DNA of 64,000 nucleotides from ZAX-1 sp046533095 (GCA_046533095.1 JAJQRA010000007.1:62001-126000), one strand, 5' to 3'; counted from the first letter of the stretch, positions 36,946 through 46,215 are shown. Notes: generated by a model not told the origin, from the letters alone. A program made the numbers and translations.

Positions 36946-37596
36946 ATGCCATCACCTTTTTCACGATTTCCAATTTTTTCATGTTTTGTAGTATTTGTCA
37001 TCTGGTTTACCTTTGCACGTTCTAGAATGGACAAAAGAGACCACCATTCGACTAAAAAAGATCTCTTGTCAAAAGAAGAAAGAGCAAACGCTACAAGGCG
37101 CCAAGACATTAGCAATTTAGATTACATCTCCATTCCAATGGATGTACTCCCATTCGGTCTTGTTTTAGATGATACAGTAACAAACTGTGAACATCAGCTT
37201 CGGGAACTTAGTCAGAAGCAGATTCTAAACCTGACCGGCATCTCAAATACGGATCTTAAAATAATGTATGGTGCCGCAAACCTACCGATACTGACGGAAT
37301 GCGACCTTAATTTCACCCAGTTTGCACGTAGCATCAATCAATGGGGCAGCCGGCTTTATGAGCTAGGCTATAAAGAAGAAGCCGCCGTTGTCTTAGCATA
37401 TGGCATAGAAAAGCAAATTGATATCAAAAGCTCTTATGTGCTGTTGGCTAACATCTACTTCGAATTAGGCCAACCGGAAAAAATAAATCATTTGATTGCC
37501 ATAGCCGGTGGCTTAAACTCCTTGATGAAAGACCCTATCGTTAAAGCGCTGGCCTCGCTTTGCAAAACATCCGACATGGTTTTGGATACTAAATAG
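36946..37596 (+). CDS. Membrane-anchored protein with TPR-like helices, unknown
   Basis: About 216 residues. An N-terminal helix (FPIFSCFVVFVIWFTFA) anchors it; a basic stretch follows, then a soluble helical part with DYISIPMDVLPFG and TPR-like units (RLYELGYKEEAAVVLAYGIE, YVLLANIYFELGQPEKINHL). I know no function. ATG 36946 is chosen over GTG 36937 because AAAGGAC is too close to the latter. It is one of few plus-strand genes and ends 8 bases inside the convergent exonuclease gene. Confidence 0.8.
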   Translation: MPSPFSRFPIFSCFVVFVIWFTFARSRMDKRDHHSTKKDLLSKEERANATRRQDISNLDYISIPMDVLPFGLVLDDTVTNCEHQLRELSQKQILNLTGISNTDLKIMYGAANLPILTECDLNFTQFARSINQWGSRLYELGYKEEAAVVLAYGIEKQIDIKSSYVLLANIYFELGQPEKINHLIAIAGGLNSLMKDPIVKALASLCKTSDMVLDTK

Positions 37597-38308
37597 TTGT
37601 CTTCACTCTACCATACTGCACCAGGATACGGTTTGTCAACCTTGAGGCTTCATTCCTTGTCAGATGGTCTATGGACTGCTTTAAATCTATTCTATGATAA
37701 TTGATCAATTTCATCAAGTCATTTTTTTGCTTTCTTGTAATTGGTCCTTGTTTTTTTGGCTTATACTGCAATAAGCAAGGTTCAAACAAGTTTGGGCTTA
37801 TATCTTTAAACATTGTCCACAGCCGTTCCAACAAGTAATAGGTCGCCGTTGCGTCCGCTAATGCCCGGTGGCTCTTTTCCCGGTCAATCTGAAAATGCTC
37901 GCATAAATAGTCCAATGTTTTCTTTTCTGCCTCTAAAGGAAGTTTTCGCGCGATATGCAACGTATCTAATGCAATTTTTTCAAAAACGATATTATTGTTG
38001 ACTGCACATTGCTTCAGAAAGCTATAGTCGCAAATTACATTGTGCCCTACTAAAGGCAAATCTTCACAATATGCAATGAATTCCTTAAGTGCCACCGCAT
38101 CTTCCATTCCATTCGCAGCCATCGCGTCCGTAATTCCTGTTAGCCCTCTAACCGTATTGTTTAATTTTATATGGGGATTTACCAAGGTGTCATATACGGA
38201 TTCTATTTTATGATCCTTTATTTTCACCGCACCAATTTCTAATATGCGGTCTGTCTTCGCACAAAGTCCCGTCATTTCCAAATCTATTACTACGTAATCT
38301 TTCACCAT
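37589..38308 (-). CDS. DnaQ/PolC-type 3'-5' exonuclease
   Basis: About 239 residues. DEDDh exonuclease motifs: VVIDLEMTGLCAKTDRILEI (Exo I, DxE), VGHNVICDYSFL (Exo II) and SHRALADATATYYL (Exo III with His and Asp). Stand-alone proteins of this kind proofread or trim DNA/RNA 3' ends. ATG 38308 has GGGAGAT upstream. It lies directly after a duplicated nth end. Confidence 0.9.
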   Translation of the reverse strand: MVKDYVVIDLEMTGLCAKTDRILEIGAVKIKDHKIESVYDTLVNPHIKLNNTVRGLTGITDAMAANGMEDAVALKEFIAYCEDLPLVGHNVICDYSFLKQCAVNNNIVFEKIALDTLHIARKLPLEAEKKTLDYLCEHFQIDREKSHRALADATATYYLLERLWTMFKDISPNLFEPCLLQYKPKKQGPITRKQKNDLMKLINYHRIDLKQSIDHLTRNEASRLTNRILVQYGRVKTTI

Positions 38309-38416
38309 CAATATTTATCTCCCGTGAACTTTTGCTCCAATGGACTCTCGTTCATCCATTATCAATATTTATCTCCCATGGACTTTCGTTCCCATAGATT
38401 TTCGTTCATTCATCAC
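38309..38416. repeat. 54-bp duplication of the nth gene end
   Basis: Unit 38363-38416 holds the last 14 codons and stop of nth (MNERKSMGTKVHGR stop). Unit 38309-38362 is about 80% identical and reads MDERESIGAKVHGR stop in the same strand and frame, between nth and the exonuclease gene. Confidence 0.9.
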
Positions 38417-39025
38417 ACACAAATCACTTAAAAAACACGCACTGCATTTTGGTTTACGGGCAACGCAGATCGTACGGCCAAGTGTTATGATTTGAATATT
38501 ATACAGAATCCAATGCTCTTTCGGGAGCACTCTCATTAAATCGAATTCCACCTTGACTGGATCATCCTCTTTTGTAAAACCAAGACGGTTTGAAATCCGT
38601 TTTACATGGGTATCCACAACCACGCTTGGCTCATGATAGATATTTCCACGGATTACATTTGCCGTTTTTCTTCCAACCCCCGGCAATGAGATCAGATCTT
38701 CTAGCGTACTTGGAACTTCGCCATCGTAAACCTTTCGAATTCTTTGTGCACAGGCAATGATATTTTTAGCCTTGTTGTGGTAAAACCCGATAGAGTGGAT
38801 ATCTTGTTCTAACTCCTTTATGTCTGCATTTGCAAATTGCTCTAAGGTTCCATATTTTTTAAATAAAGTGCCTGTCACTATATTTACTCTCGCATCTGTA
38901 CACTGAGCACTTAAAATCACAGCGATTAAAAGCTGCCAGGCATTGTCATGGTCTAGATAGCAGCGGTACTCTGTCCCATAGGCAGTGTCTAATCTTTCTA
39001 AGATTTCTTTTGTTCTTTTTGTCAT
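38369..39025 (-). CDS. nth: Endonuclease III (AP lyase/DNA glycosylase)
   Basis: About 218 residues, typical length. Helix-hairpin-helix LPGVGRKTANVI with the catalytic lysine, the catalytic aspartate in VVDTHVKRI, and the iron-sulfur loop C-x6-C-x2-C-x5-C (CVARKPKCSACFLSDLC). It removes oxidised pyrimidines. The frame is open to 39178, but that N-terminal extension (repeated HLSDSHEM) is a tandem repeat derived from the upstream gene; ATG 39025 has GGAG at a normal distance. Confidence 0.96.
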   Translation of the reverse strand: MTKRTKEILERLDTAYGTEYRCYLDHDNAWQLLIAVILSAQCTDARVNIVTGTLFKKYGTLEQFANADIKELEQDIHSIGFYHNKAKNIIACAQRIRKVYDGEVPSTLEDLISLPGVGRKTANVIRGNIYHEPSVVVDTHVKRISNRLGFTKEDDPVKVEFDLMRVLPKEHWILYNIQIITLGRTICVARKPKCSACFLSDLCVMNERKSMGTKVHGR

Positions 39026-39049
39026 AAAGGTCTCCATTCTTTTCTTTGA

Positions 39050-39240
39050 TCGGTATGTCCATTTTATGCCATAAGATAGGCGTAGCAGCATGTCCGTCAT
39101 TTCATGGCTATCGGATAGGTGCAGTGGCATGTCCATCATTTCATGGCTATCGGATAGGTGCAGTGGCATGCCCGTCATTTTATGCTTATGTCATATAATC
39201 GGTGTGATTGTAGCCTGCCCGGTCATTTTATGCTTATGTT
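39050..39240. repeat. 39-bp tandem repeats derived from the end of the radical SAM gene
   Basis: Units begin near 39089 and 39128 (39 bases, one mismatch) with degenerate units on both sides (about 39050-39088 and 39167-39240). On the minus strand the series starts at HKHKMTG of the radical SAM C terminus and continues past its stop as HKHKMTGMPLHLSD, HEMMDMPLHLSD, HEMTDMLLRLS. Confidence 0.85.
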
Positions 39241-40969
39241 CATAGTCAAACAGATAAAATTGTGGTTCTTTACGTATTTGCGGATATCTCGTCACTATCT
39301 TTTTATGCATTGCTGTAAAATCGCAATAGAATGGCTCTATATGGGAAAGTTTCCCCTTATGGCAATGAAGTTTCGTTTCCTGCTTAAAATCTGCCATTTT
39401 TGGTGCCCAATACGGTCTGGTCTTCATATTTTCCCTCGCATACAGATCATAGGTCAGCGTTTCCTCATACAATTTAAAGTGCCCGCCATCTTTTCCTTTT
39501 GCAAAATCCAGTATAAAATCCAATAATATTTCACTTCGTTTTATCCTTGAATGCTGCATGACCTCTAAAGCTTGCTGTTCATAAAATTCACCTAATTTAA
39601 GAAACATCCTAAAAGGAGAGTCAAAGGCAAGTTCTAGCACTTTCATTGTCATTAAAAACTGCCCGCTGTTATAATATACCTCAAGCATTTCCTCTACCAT
39701 TTTGATTTCTAAGAGTTCTTCATAGGAAAGCCAGTTTGTTGCCATTATTTCGTAAGGGGGATTTGTGTGGTATATCAAACCATACTGTTCCCTGCATTCA
39801 TACAGATAGGACCCTTTTAATACTTTTAGGAATCCAAGCTGCAGCTGTTCCGGTTTCAGTCTATAAACAGCATCGAACGATATCTTTAAACTGTTAAAGT
39901 TTTCACAAGGAAGCCCTGCAATTAAATCCAAATGCTGATGCACGTTAGCCGATCCTTGTATAGCATATACCACATCTTTCAAGCGTCCAATATCCATCGT
40001 ACGGCGTATTTCCCTTATCGTGGTTTCATTGACGCTTTGTACGCCAATTTCAAGCTGTATCAGTCCAGGGCGCATTTTTGAAATGAGTCGTATTTCATTG
40101 TCTGTAAGCAAATCTGCCACTATTTCAAAATGAAAATTTGTTATCCCATTATCGTTTTCCATGATATACTGCCAAATTTGCGTTGCATGGGAATGGCTAG
40201 CGTTAAATGTCCTGTCCACAAATTTTACTTGTAAAACTTTTTGCGCCAAAAAATAATCTAGTTCCTTTTTTACCAGTTCTATACTGCGAAACCGAACTCC
40301 CTTTTCAATAGACGACAAACAATAGCTACATGAAAAAGGGCATCCCCTACTCGTTTCATAATAAATAATTCGATTCTTAAGTCCAGATAAGCTTTCATAG
40401 CAAAAAGGAATACTGCTTAAATCCAAAGGGCTTCGAGGCAGTACCCTAATACACTTTCCCGTATTATCATAAAACATAACTCCCCTTATTTCCCCTAACC
40501 CGCACTCTAGTAAATTTGTGATTTCATCATTTCCATTGATTTCGTCATTTCCATTCGTTTCATTGTTTCCATTCGTTTCAGCATTTCTATAATAGTTGCA
40601 TAGTTCCTTAAATGTTTCCTCACCCTCCCCAATTATAGCACCGGTAATAGAAGGATTTTCCTGCAAAAATGTTTCTGTTTCATAGGAGATCTCCGGACCT
40701 CCAACCCAAATAGGCAACTTGGGGCAGAGCTTGTGGATTTCTCTTGCAAGCTCTTTTACATACTGTATATTCCATATATAGCACGAAAAACATAGCACAT
40801 CTGGTTTTCTTTTATATAGTTCCTGCAACATATAGTCTACTCGTTGGTTGATTGTAAACTCAACTGCAGTAATGTGTCCCTTGTATTCCTTTGCATAAGC
40901 AAGAAGACTATAAAGAGCCAAATTGGAATGGATATATTTTGCATTGATTGCGGTTAGTAAAATATTCAT
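39191..40969 (-). CDS. B12-binding-domain radical SAM protein (DUF4080)
   Basis: About 592 residues. The N-terminal cobalamin-binding-like domain (MNILLTAINAKYIHSNLALY to VGGPEISYE) precedes a radical SAM domain with GCPFSCSYCLS, then the C-terminal DUF4080 region. Substrate is unknown; B12-type radical SAM enzymes are usually methylases or methylthiotransferases acting on nucleic acids, cofactors or lipids. An Asn/Gly/Glu repeat (NGNNETNGNDEINGNDE) at about 165 looks like an expanded short repeat in a loop. ATG 40969 is preferred (GGGAG 5 bases upstream); the frame begins 27 bases earlier. Confidence 0.9.
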   Translation of the reverse strand: MNILLTAINAKYIHSNLALYSLLAYAKEYKGHITAVEFTINQRVDYMLQELYKRKPDVLCFSCYIWNIQYVKELAREIHKLCPKLPIWVGGPEISYETETFLQENPSITGAIIGEGEETFKELCNYYRNAETNGNNETNGNDEINGNDEITNLLECGLGEIRGVMFYDNTGKCIRVLPRSPLDLSSIPFCYESLSGLKNRIIYYETSRGCPFSCSYCLSSIEKGVRFRSIELVKKELDYFLAQKVLQVKFVDRTFNASHSHATQIWQYIMENDNGITNFHFEIVADLLTDNEIRLISKMRPGLIQLEIGVQSVNETTIREIRRTMDIGRLKDVVYAIQGSANVHQHLDLIAGLPCENFNSLKISFDAVYRLKPEQLQLGFLKVLKGSYLYECREQYGLIYHTNPPYEIMATNWLSYEELLEIKMVEEMLEVYYNSGQFLMTMKVLELAFDSPFRMFLKLGEFYEQQALEVMQHSRIKRSEILLDFILDFAKGKDGGHFKLYEETLTYDLYARENMKTRPYWAPKMADFKQETKLHCHKGKLSHIEPFYCDFTAMHKKIVTRYPQIRKEPQFYLFDYEHKHKMTGQATITPII

Positions 40970-41240
40970 GAAAGCTCCCATAAACCTTTCGTTCATTATG
41001 ATAAATGATTACTTATACTACTATAATGCATTTTACTTGTTTTAGAAAGAGTAAAGTGTTTCAAAAACAGTGAATCAATCATTTTTCTATTTATGATAGC
41101 TTTTTGCGTAAGTTTATGGTATTGTTTCTTTAAAGAGCAATTGTGTTTCGTTTTCTTGGCTATTAAGAGTCTGTAAAAGGTAAGGAGCTGGAAAAGCAAC
41201 GAAAAATACTGCACAATACGAAAGGAAGGTTTAACTATAG

Positions 41241-41462
41241 ATGAGATGCCCTAGATGTTCTAGTGAAAATGTAGCAGTTACAAACGAGGTTGTTGTAAAG
41301 ACTAAATATAGAGGTTGTTTTTCTTGGTTTTTGTGGATTTTATTGGCCATTGCCACCTGTGGTCTGATTTTGATTATTCCTTTGATTACAAATAACAAAA
41401 CAAAGAGTAAAACGAAGGCTGTGTGTATTTGCCAGAGCTGTGGCAAGCGTTGGTATCCTTAG
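41241..41462 (+). CDS. Small zinc-ribbon membrane protein
   Basis: 73 residues: MRCPRCSSENVAV, a hydrophobic hairpin (CFSWFLWILLAIATCGLILI) and CQSCGKRWYP. The two CxxC pairs at the ends would form one zinc ribbon, holding the membrane segment like a LITAF-type hairpin. GAAAGGAAGG sits upstream. Role unknown; stands alone on the plus strand. Confidence 0.8.
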   Translation: MRCPRCSSENVAVTNEVVVKTKYRGCFSWFLWILLAIATCGLILIIPLITNNKTKSKTKAVCICQSCGKRWYP

Positions 41463-41799
41463 AGATTGCTAGCTACACAATACTTACCAGCACTCCGGCT
41501 ACATACATCCGGCTTAACTTTTTCATGCCCATTCCCTTGAGGCTGTCCGAAAACCAATATCTTTCCCAGCAAAGCCACTATATACAGCATAGTATTCGCG
41601 ATAGCATTTATTCGCTTTTTGTAAGGGCATAGGCTCTAAAGCATCCATGCTGAATTTTTCAGAAAGTACCCGCACTCCTCGCCGTCTTTGCACTTTTACA
41701 TGTGCAGGCTACAGAAACGGTTTCGTCGGGTCGAAGATCCATTTATCCTCATTGCCACAATATCCGCACTCGCTAAAGGCATCGGGGAAGCCCATCTTC
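41463..41799. other. Intergenic region between the zinc-ribbon gene and recR
   Basis: About 340 bases with short frames on both strands but no ribosome site or recognisable protein. No clear terminator after recR. Confidence 0.4.
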
Positions 41800-42396
41800 C
41801 TAAAGTTCTATTCTTCCCTCTAATGCTCTTAAAAGGGTCATTTCATCTATATATTCTAAATCTCCTCCTACCGGAACTCCACTGGCTATCCGGGTTACTT
41901 TGATCCCCGTTGGTTTTATGAGCTTGCTCATATACATGGCCGTCGTTTCTCCCTCTAGGCTTGAATTCGTAGCAATAATCACTTCATCAATATCCCCTTG
42001 CAACCGCTGCATAAGTTCTTTTAATTTTATATCATTTGGACCTATCCCAAGCATAGGGGAGATGGCGCCATGCAACACATGATATACGCCCTCATATTTC
42101 TGTGTTTTTTCATATGCGGCCAAATCCCTTGTGTCTTCTACCACCATAATCGTTCTTTGATCTCGGTTTGGATTTCTACAGATCGGGCATAATTCATTGT
42201 CTGTCAATGTAAAACATTTTTTGCAATATCGCACATTCCTTCTGGCATCGATAATCGCTTCCGATAATTTTTCCACATGTTCTAATGGCATATTTAAAAT
42301 ATAAAATGCCAGACGCTGTGCAGATTTGCTACCAATGCCCGGTAATCCTGATAATTCTTCAATTAATTTACTTATCTGCCTACTATAATAATCCAT
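41800..42396 (-). CDS. recR: Recombination mediator RecR
   Basis: 198 residues, normal. N-terminal HhH (LSGLPGIGSKSAQRLAFYIL), C4 zinc finger (CKKCFTLTDNELCPIC) and Toprim domain (VVEDTRDLAAYEK, TNSSLEGETTAMYMSKLI). It loads RecA at gaps with RecF/RecO. It is third in the standard dnaX-ybaB-recR order. GGGAG lies before the ATG. Confidence 0.98.
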   Translation of the reverse strand: MDYYSRQISKLIEELSGLPGIGSKSAQRLAFYILNMPLEHVEKLSEAIIDARRNVRYCKKCFTLTDNELCPICRNPNRDQRTIMVVEDTRDLAAYEKTQKYEGVYHVLHGAISPMLGIGPNDIKLKELMQRLQGDIDEVIIATNSSLEGETTAMYMSKLIKPTGIKVTRIASGVPVGGDLEYIDEMTLLRALEGRIEL

Positions 42397-42518
42397 TGCT
42401 CCCTACATTTCTGTACACAAGATATAAAAAACACATTTTTTTTATACAAATGCTGATAAACGGCACATCCTTATGTTCTGTAAATTTAATGATTGAACTA
42501 CTCGTGTCAAGCAATATC

Positions 42519-42866
42519 TTAAAACGGAAATCCGCCACCTAGTCCGCCTGTTATTTTAGACATCGACTGTGCGGAACATTCTTCCATTTCACGCAATGCC
42601 TCATTCGTAGCCGCCATGATTAAATCTTCCAACATTTCAATATCGTCAGGGTCTACCACTTCTTCTGCAAGCTTTACTTTTACGATTTCTTTCTTGCCGG
42701 AAACCGTTACCTGTACTGCCCCGCCCCCTGCTGTTGCTGTAACTTCTTTATCCTCTAATTCCTTTGTCGCTTCTTCCATTTGCTTTTGCATTTTCTGTGC
42801 CTGTTTCATTAGGTTGTTCATATTCCCCGGCATTCCTCCGGGAAATCCACCGCCTTTTTTTGCCAT
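42519..42866 (-). CDS. YbaB/EbfC nucleoid-associated protein
   Basis: About 115 residues. MAKKGGGFPGGMPGNMNNLM, then the YbaB core (TATAGGGAVQVTVSGKKEIV, DPDDIEMLEDLIMAA) and a Gly-rich end. It binds DNA as a tweezer-like dimer. The ATG at 42866 has AGGAGGAAAT upstream; the frame continues to 42962 without a site. Between dnaX and recR as in many Firmicutes. Confidence 0.96.
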   Translation of the reverse strand: MAKKGGGFPGGMPGNMNNLMKQAQKMQKQMEEATKELEDKEVTATAGGGAVQVTVSGKKEIVKVKLAEEVVDPDDIEMLEDLIMAATNEALREMEECSAQSMSKITGGLGGGFPF

Positions 42867-43092
42867 GATATTTCCTCCTAAATTATCAAACTTTATGTTT
42901 TCGCAACCGCTTCGCCGTACCTGCCTATCTGCCCGCTTTGTGCATCCATTGGCATATAGCAAAACACAGCTTCGTTATATCCCTTACCGCTACATTGATG
43001 TTTCTCTTATTTCCATTCCCTATTTTATATCATTTGCAGCCATATTGCAATTATTTTAATATCCTTTGATGCGGAGAAGTTGAGCATAACGG

Positions 43093-43205
43093 CAGTTTGC
43101 CAGACCCGGCAATGATTCGTCCTCTTCCATGGGTATACTAGGCAATATGATTTCTATCATCTAGTGTTTGCCAAGCTCGGCAATTATTCATCCTCTTCAA
43201 CCTCT
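43093..43205. repeat. Duplicated dnaX 3' end
   Basis: 43167-43205 contains the last codons of dnaX and following bases; 43093-43131 is a close copy 74 bases downstream. On the minus strand the gene reads VEEDE stop then LPSLAN; the copy reads MEEDESLPGLAN, so the stop has mutated to Ser. Confidence 0.8.
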
Positions 43206-44806
43206 ATATCCATATGAATTATTTTTTCAATATCCACATAGGATTCCTCAAACGCTCCGCCACTTTCATTGCGTTGTATCCGTATTGCGACCTCTTTCCC
43301 AATTTTATTTGAGATTGCATCTGTCAATTCTTTTTTATGGACATCTGTGTTTACACAACCTTCTGCCATTTCATCATCAAATATGATTAAGAGCTGGTTT
43401 TCTGCACCTAAACTTAACCGGGCCTTTTTCAAATAATTTTTTAATAGGTCGCTTGATAAGCCTTGAATAATAGCACGGAAGTTTTTCACCACATACTGCA
43501 CATCTTGCGGTATTGCCTTTTGCAGAACCGGTCCGTTTTTAACCTTGTCAGTTGCGATTGCCGTGTCCGCCATTTCTGCATTTTGCATCAGCGTATTGCT
43601 TGTATCTCTACCGGCATTTCCAGATGAAGCCTGTGTCGCCTGCAGTGCAACGCCTTTCTCTATTTTTTCTTCAAGTCGGCCTACCCGTTCTAACAGGGAT
43701 TCCAAATTTTGCTCCATTTGTGGTTTACATAATTTGATCAATGCAATTTCAATCAGTATGCGTTTTTGGGTCGCGTACCTTATTTGATTGGATAGCTCTG
43801 AAAAAATGCGGATAAAGCGCATCAGTTCTTCTATTCTGACCAGCTTCGCCTCTTCCCTTAATAAAATCAGATTATCGCCGGACATATCAAGGACATCTTC
43901 CATGTGATCCGAACTTTTGATTAACAAAAGATTCCTTAAATACCATGTAAAATCAACAACGAACTGCCCAGGCTCTCTACCATGGATGATTATTTCTTCT
44001 AGCAGGACAATCACAGCAGTAATATCCTGTTTTACAATATTGCGAAGAAAGTTGCGAAATACTTCCGTATCCACAGTACCGAGCACCTCTAGTACCTTAT
44101 CATAGGTTAGTTTTTGCCCAAGATAAAAGGCGATACACTGATCAAGCAAGCTTAACGCATCACGCATGGAACCGTCTCCAGATTTTGCTAGATAGCGAAT
44201 CGCTTTTTCCTCTACTTCGACCTGCTCCATCTCCATTAATTTGGTAAGCCTTTTTGAAATTGTATCGATTGTAATCCGCCGGAAATCATAACGTTGGCAT
44301 CTGGATAAAATCGTAATTGGTATCTTATGCGCCTCTGTTGTCGCTAGGATAAAGATAACATAGGACGGAGGTTCCTCCAAGGTTTTTAAGAGTGCGTTAA
44401 ATGCTCCAATCGACAGCATATGAACTTCGTCTATAATATACACCCTGTACTTTCCCTGTGTAGGGGAATAGGATACCTCTTCTTTAATTTCACGGATATT
44501 GTCAACGCCATTATTCGATGCCGCATCAATTTCAATGACATTCATAGATGTTCCCGCCCCAATAGAGCGACAGGACGCACATGTTAAACATGGGCTGCCC
44601 TCGTTTGGCTGTTCGCAATTAACAGCCTTTGCAAAAATTTTGGCAACAGAAGTTTTGCCGGTACCCCTTGTTCCGCAAAAAAGGTAGGCATGTCCGATAC
44701 GTTCTGCTTTTATTTGATTTTTTAACGTTGTTGCAATGTGTTCCTGTCCTTTGACATCTTCAAATTCTTGAGGGCGGAACTTTCGGTAAAGTGCAGTATA
44801 AGACAT
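43184..44806 (-). CDS. dnaX: DNA polymerase III subunit gamma/tau
   Basis: About 540 residues. AAA+ clamp-loader: CGTRGTGKTSVAKIF (Walker A), zinc module with C-x8-C-x2-C-x2-C pattern around CEQPNEGSPCLTCASC, IIDEVHMLS (Walker B) and SRCQRYDFRR. The C-terminal part (from about 360) is the variable tau region. The ATG at 44806 comes one base after the pfkA stop, so the two are probably co-transcribed. No scRNA gene was found beside it. Confidence 0.97.
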   Translation of the reverse strand: MSYTALYRKFRPQEFEDVKGQEHIATTLKNQIKAERIGHAYLFCGTRGTGKTSVAKIFAKAVNCEQPNEGSPCLTCASCRSIGAGTSMNVIEIDAASNNGVDNIREIKEEVSYSPTQGKYRVYIIDEVHMLSIGAFNALLKTLEEPPSYVIFILATTEAHKIPITILSRCQRYDFRRITIDTISKRLTKLMEMEQVEVEEKAIRYLAKSGDGSMRDALSLLDQCIAFYLGQKLTYDKVLEVLGTVDTEVFRNFLRNIVKQDITAVIVLLEEIIIHGREPGQFVVDFTWYLRNLLLIKSSDHMEDVLDMSGDNLILLREEAKLVRIEELMRFIRIFSELSNQIRYATQKRILIEIALIKLCKPQMEQNLESLLERVGRLEEKIEKGVALQATQASSGNAGRDTSNTLMQNAEMADTAIATDKVKNGPVLQKAIPQDVQYVVKNFRAIIQGLSSDLLKNYLKKARLSLGAENQLLIIFDDEMAEGCVNTDVHKKELTDAISNKIGKEVAIRIQRNESGGAFEESYVDIEKIIHMDIEVEEDE

Positions 44807-44807
44807 T

Positions 44808-45881
44808 TTAATCACCCAAGCTAATGCCAATGAACTTTGTTTCTTCTATAATTTTGGAATCTGGTTCCACAACTTTTAGTTTCCCCGCAACTTCCCCTAA
44901 AGGCACTTTTTTTGTATTTCCATTAATCATGGCCACCATATATCCAAAGTCCTCTGCCATAATCAGTTCTGCCGCAGCTGCCCCTAATCTGGTACACAGC
45001 ATCCTGTCATATGGGCAGGGGCTGCCGCCTCTTTGGGTATGTCCCGGAACCGTTACCCGTACTTCAAAACCTGTCTTTTCCTGAATCTGCGCCGCTATCT
45101 CATAAGATACGGATGGGTGCGTTCTGTTTTTTATTTTTTCTTTCAATTCTTTCTTTGAAAGTTCAGCATCTTCTTTTGAAATGGCTCCTTCTGCAACCGC
45201 TAGAATCGTAAATCCTTTCCCTTCCTGGCTCCTGTGGGCAATTGCCGCAACGATCTTGTTAATATCATATGGTATCTCCGGAATTAATATAATATCCGCA
45301 CCACCGGCAATCCCTGCATGCAAGGTCAGCCATCCTACTTTATGCCCCATGACCTCTACGATAAATACACGGTTATGCGAAGCTGCCGTCGTATGGATAC
45401 AGTCAATGGCGTCTGTTGCAATTTTAATCGCACTTTGAAATCCAAATGTTTCATCGGTTCCATATATATCATTATCTATCGTTTTGGGCAAATGAATGAT
45501 ATTTAAGCCCTCTTCCCTTAGGAGATTGGCTGTTTTCTGCGTCCCATTCCCTCCAAGGATCACAAGACAGCCCAAATTCAGCTTATAATAGTTTTGTTTC
45601 ATGGCCTCTACTTTATCTAAGCCATCTTCATCCGGCTCACGCATTAATTTAAATGGTTGTCTGGACGTCCCAAGAATCGTTCCGCCTTTTGTCAATATTC
45701 CAGAAAAATCCTTCGGTGTCAATAAGCGGTAATTCCCATATATCAAGCCTTTGTATCCCTCATAAAACCCGTACACTTCCAGCTTTTCCACATTTGAACT
45801 CAATCCCTTTACCACGCCACGCATGGCTGCATTTAACGCTTGGCAATCTCCGCCACTCGTCAATAGTCCTATTCTAATCAT
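44808..45881 (-). CDS. pfkA: 6-phosphofructokinase with mixed ATP/PPi signature
   Basis: 357 residues. GLLTSGGDCQALNAAMRG, GGNGTQKTANLL, PKTIDNDIYGTDETFGF, VEVMGHKVGWLTL and QRGGSPCPYDRML. It phosphorylates fructose 6-phosphate. E. coli Gly104 (ATP type) is kept in GGNGT, but Asp103 is Asn, and Gly124 is Lys as in PPi enzymes and actinobacterial ATP-PFK. ATP use is more likely because Asp104 of PPi enzymes is absent, but cosubstrate should be measured. The gene is followed one base later by dnaX. Confidence 0.93.
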   Translation of the reverse strand: MIRIGLLTSGGDCQALNAAMRGVVKGLSSNVEKLEVYGFYEGYKGLIYGNYRLLTPKDFSGILTKGGTILGTSRQPFKLMREPDEDGLDKVEAMKQNYYKLNLGCLVILGGNGTQKTANLLREEGLNIIHLPKTIDNDIYGTDETFGFQSAIKIATDAIDCIHTTAASHNRVFIVEVMGHKVGWLTLHAGIAGGADIILIPEIPYDINKIVAAIAHRSQEGKGFTILAVAEGAISKEDAELSKKELKEKIKNRTHPSVSYEIAAQIQEKTGFEVRVTVPGHTQRGGSPCPYDRMLCTRLGAAAAELIMAEDFGYMVAMINGNTKKVPLGEVAGKLKVVEPDSKIIEETKFIGISLGD

Positions 45882-46167
45882 CCACTCACATCCTTTGCCC
45901 TTTGCTCTTTTCTATTTATAAACTACACATATTAATATAATGGTGCAGCTATTCAGTCATACCTCCCTCAATAGCCAATTTGCACATAATCAATTTGCAA
46001 AATTACAAGTTTGCTATCTATCCATAGAATTGTTCACTGAATAGTTACAGTATAATACACTCTAAATAATTTATCCACTCATTTTTCATTGCTTTATCGG
46101 AAATTATGGTATCATGTGCCAGGAACAAAAAAATGATCCATCATGGAAGCATATCGAAATAGCCATC
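45882..46167. other. Intergenic region upstream of pfkA
   Basis: About 290 bases, no gene. A ten-base pair of inverted arms, GCTATTCAGT near 45950 and ACTGAATAGT near 46031, could fold as a leader or operator for pfkA. Several A+T-rich -10-like boxes exist on the minus strand but no convincing pair. Confidence 0.35.
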
Positions 46168-46215
46168 AGAAGCATAAAGGCAGATACGTGAGAACGGATC
46201 TATTTTTATGCTTCT
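46168..46215. terminator. Long hairpin after the double HD-GYP gene
   Basis: AGAAGCATAAA pairs with TTTATGCTTCT; inside, AGATACGT pairs with ACGGATCT around a GAGA tetraloop. It ends 2 bases before the stop codon of the minus-strand gene. No T-tract follows. Confidence 0.55.

Noticed and set aside
38417..39178. Longer N terminus for endonuclease III (start at 39178)
   Set aside because: The extension is the translated 39-bp tandem repeat; the good ribosome site is at 39025.
43060..43183. SRP RNA gene next to dnaX
   Set aside because: The stretch is a duplicated dnaX end; no GNRA-loop SRP domain was seen.
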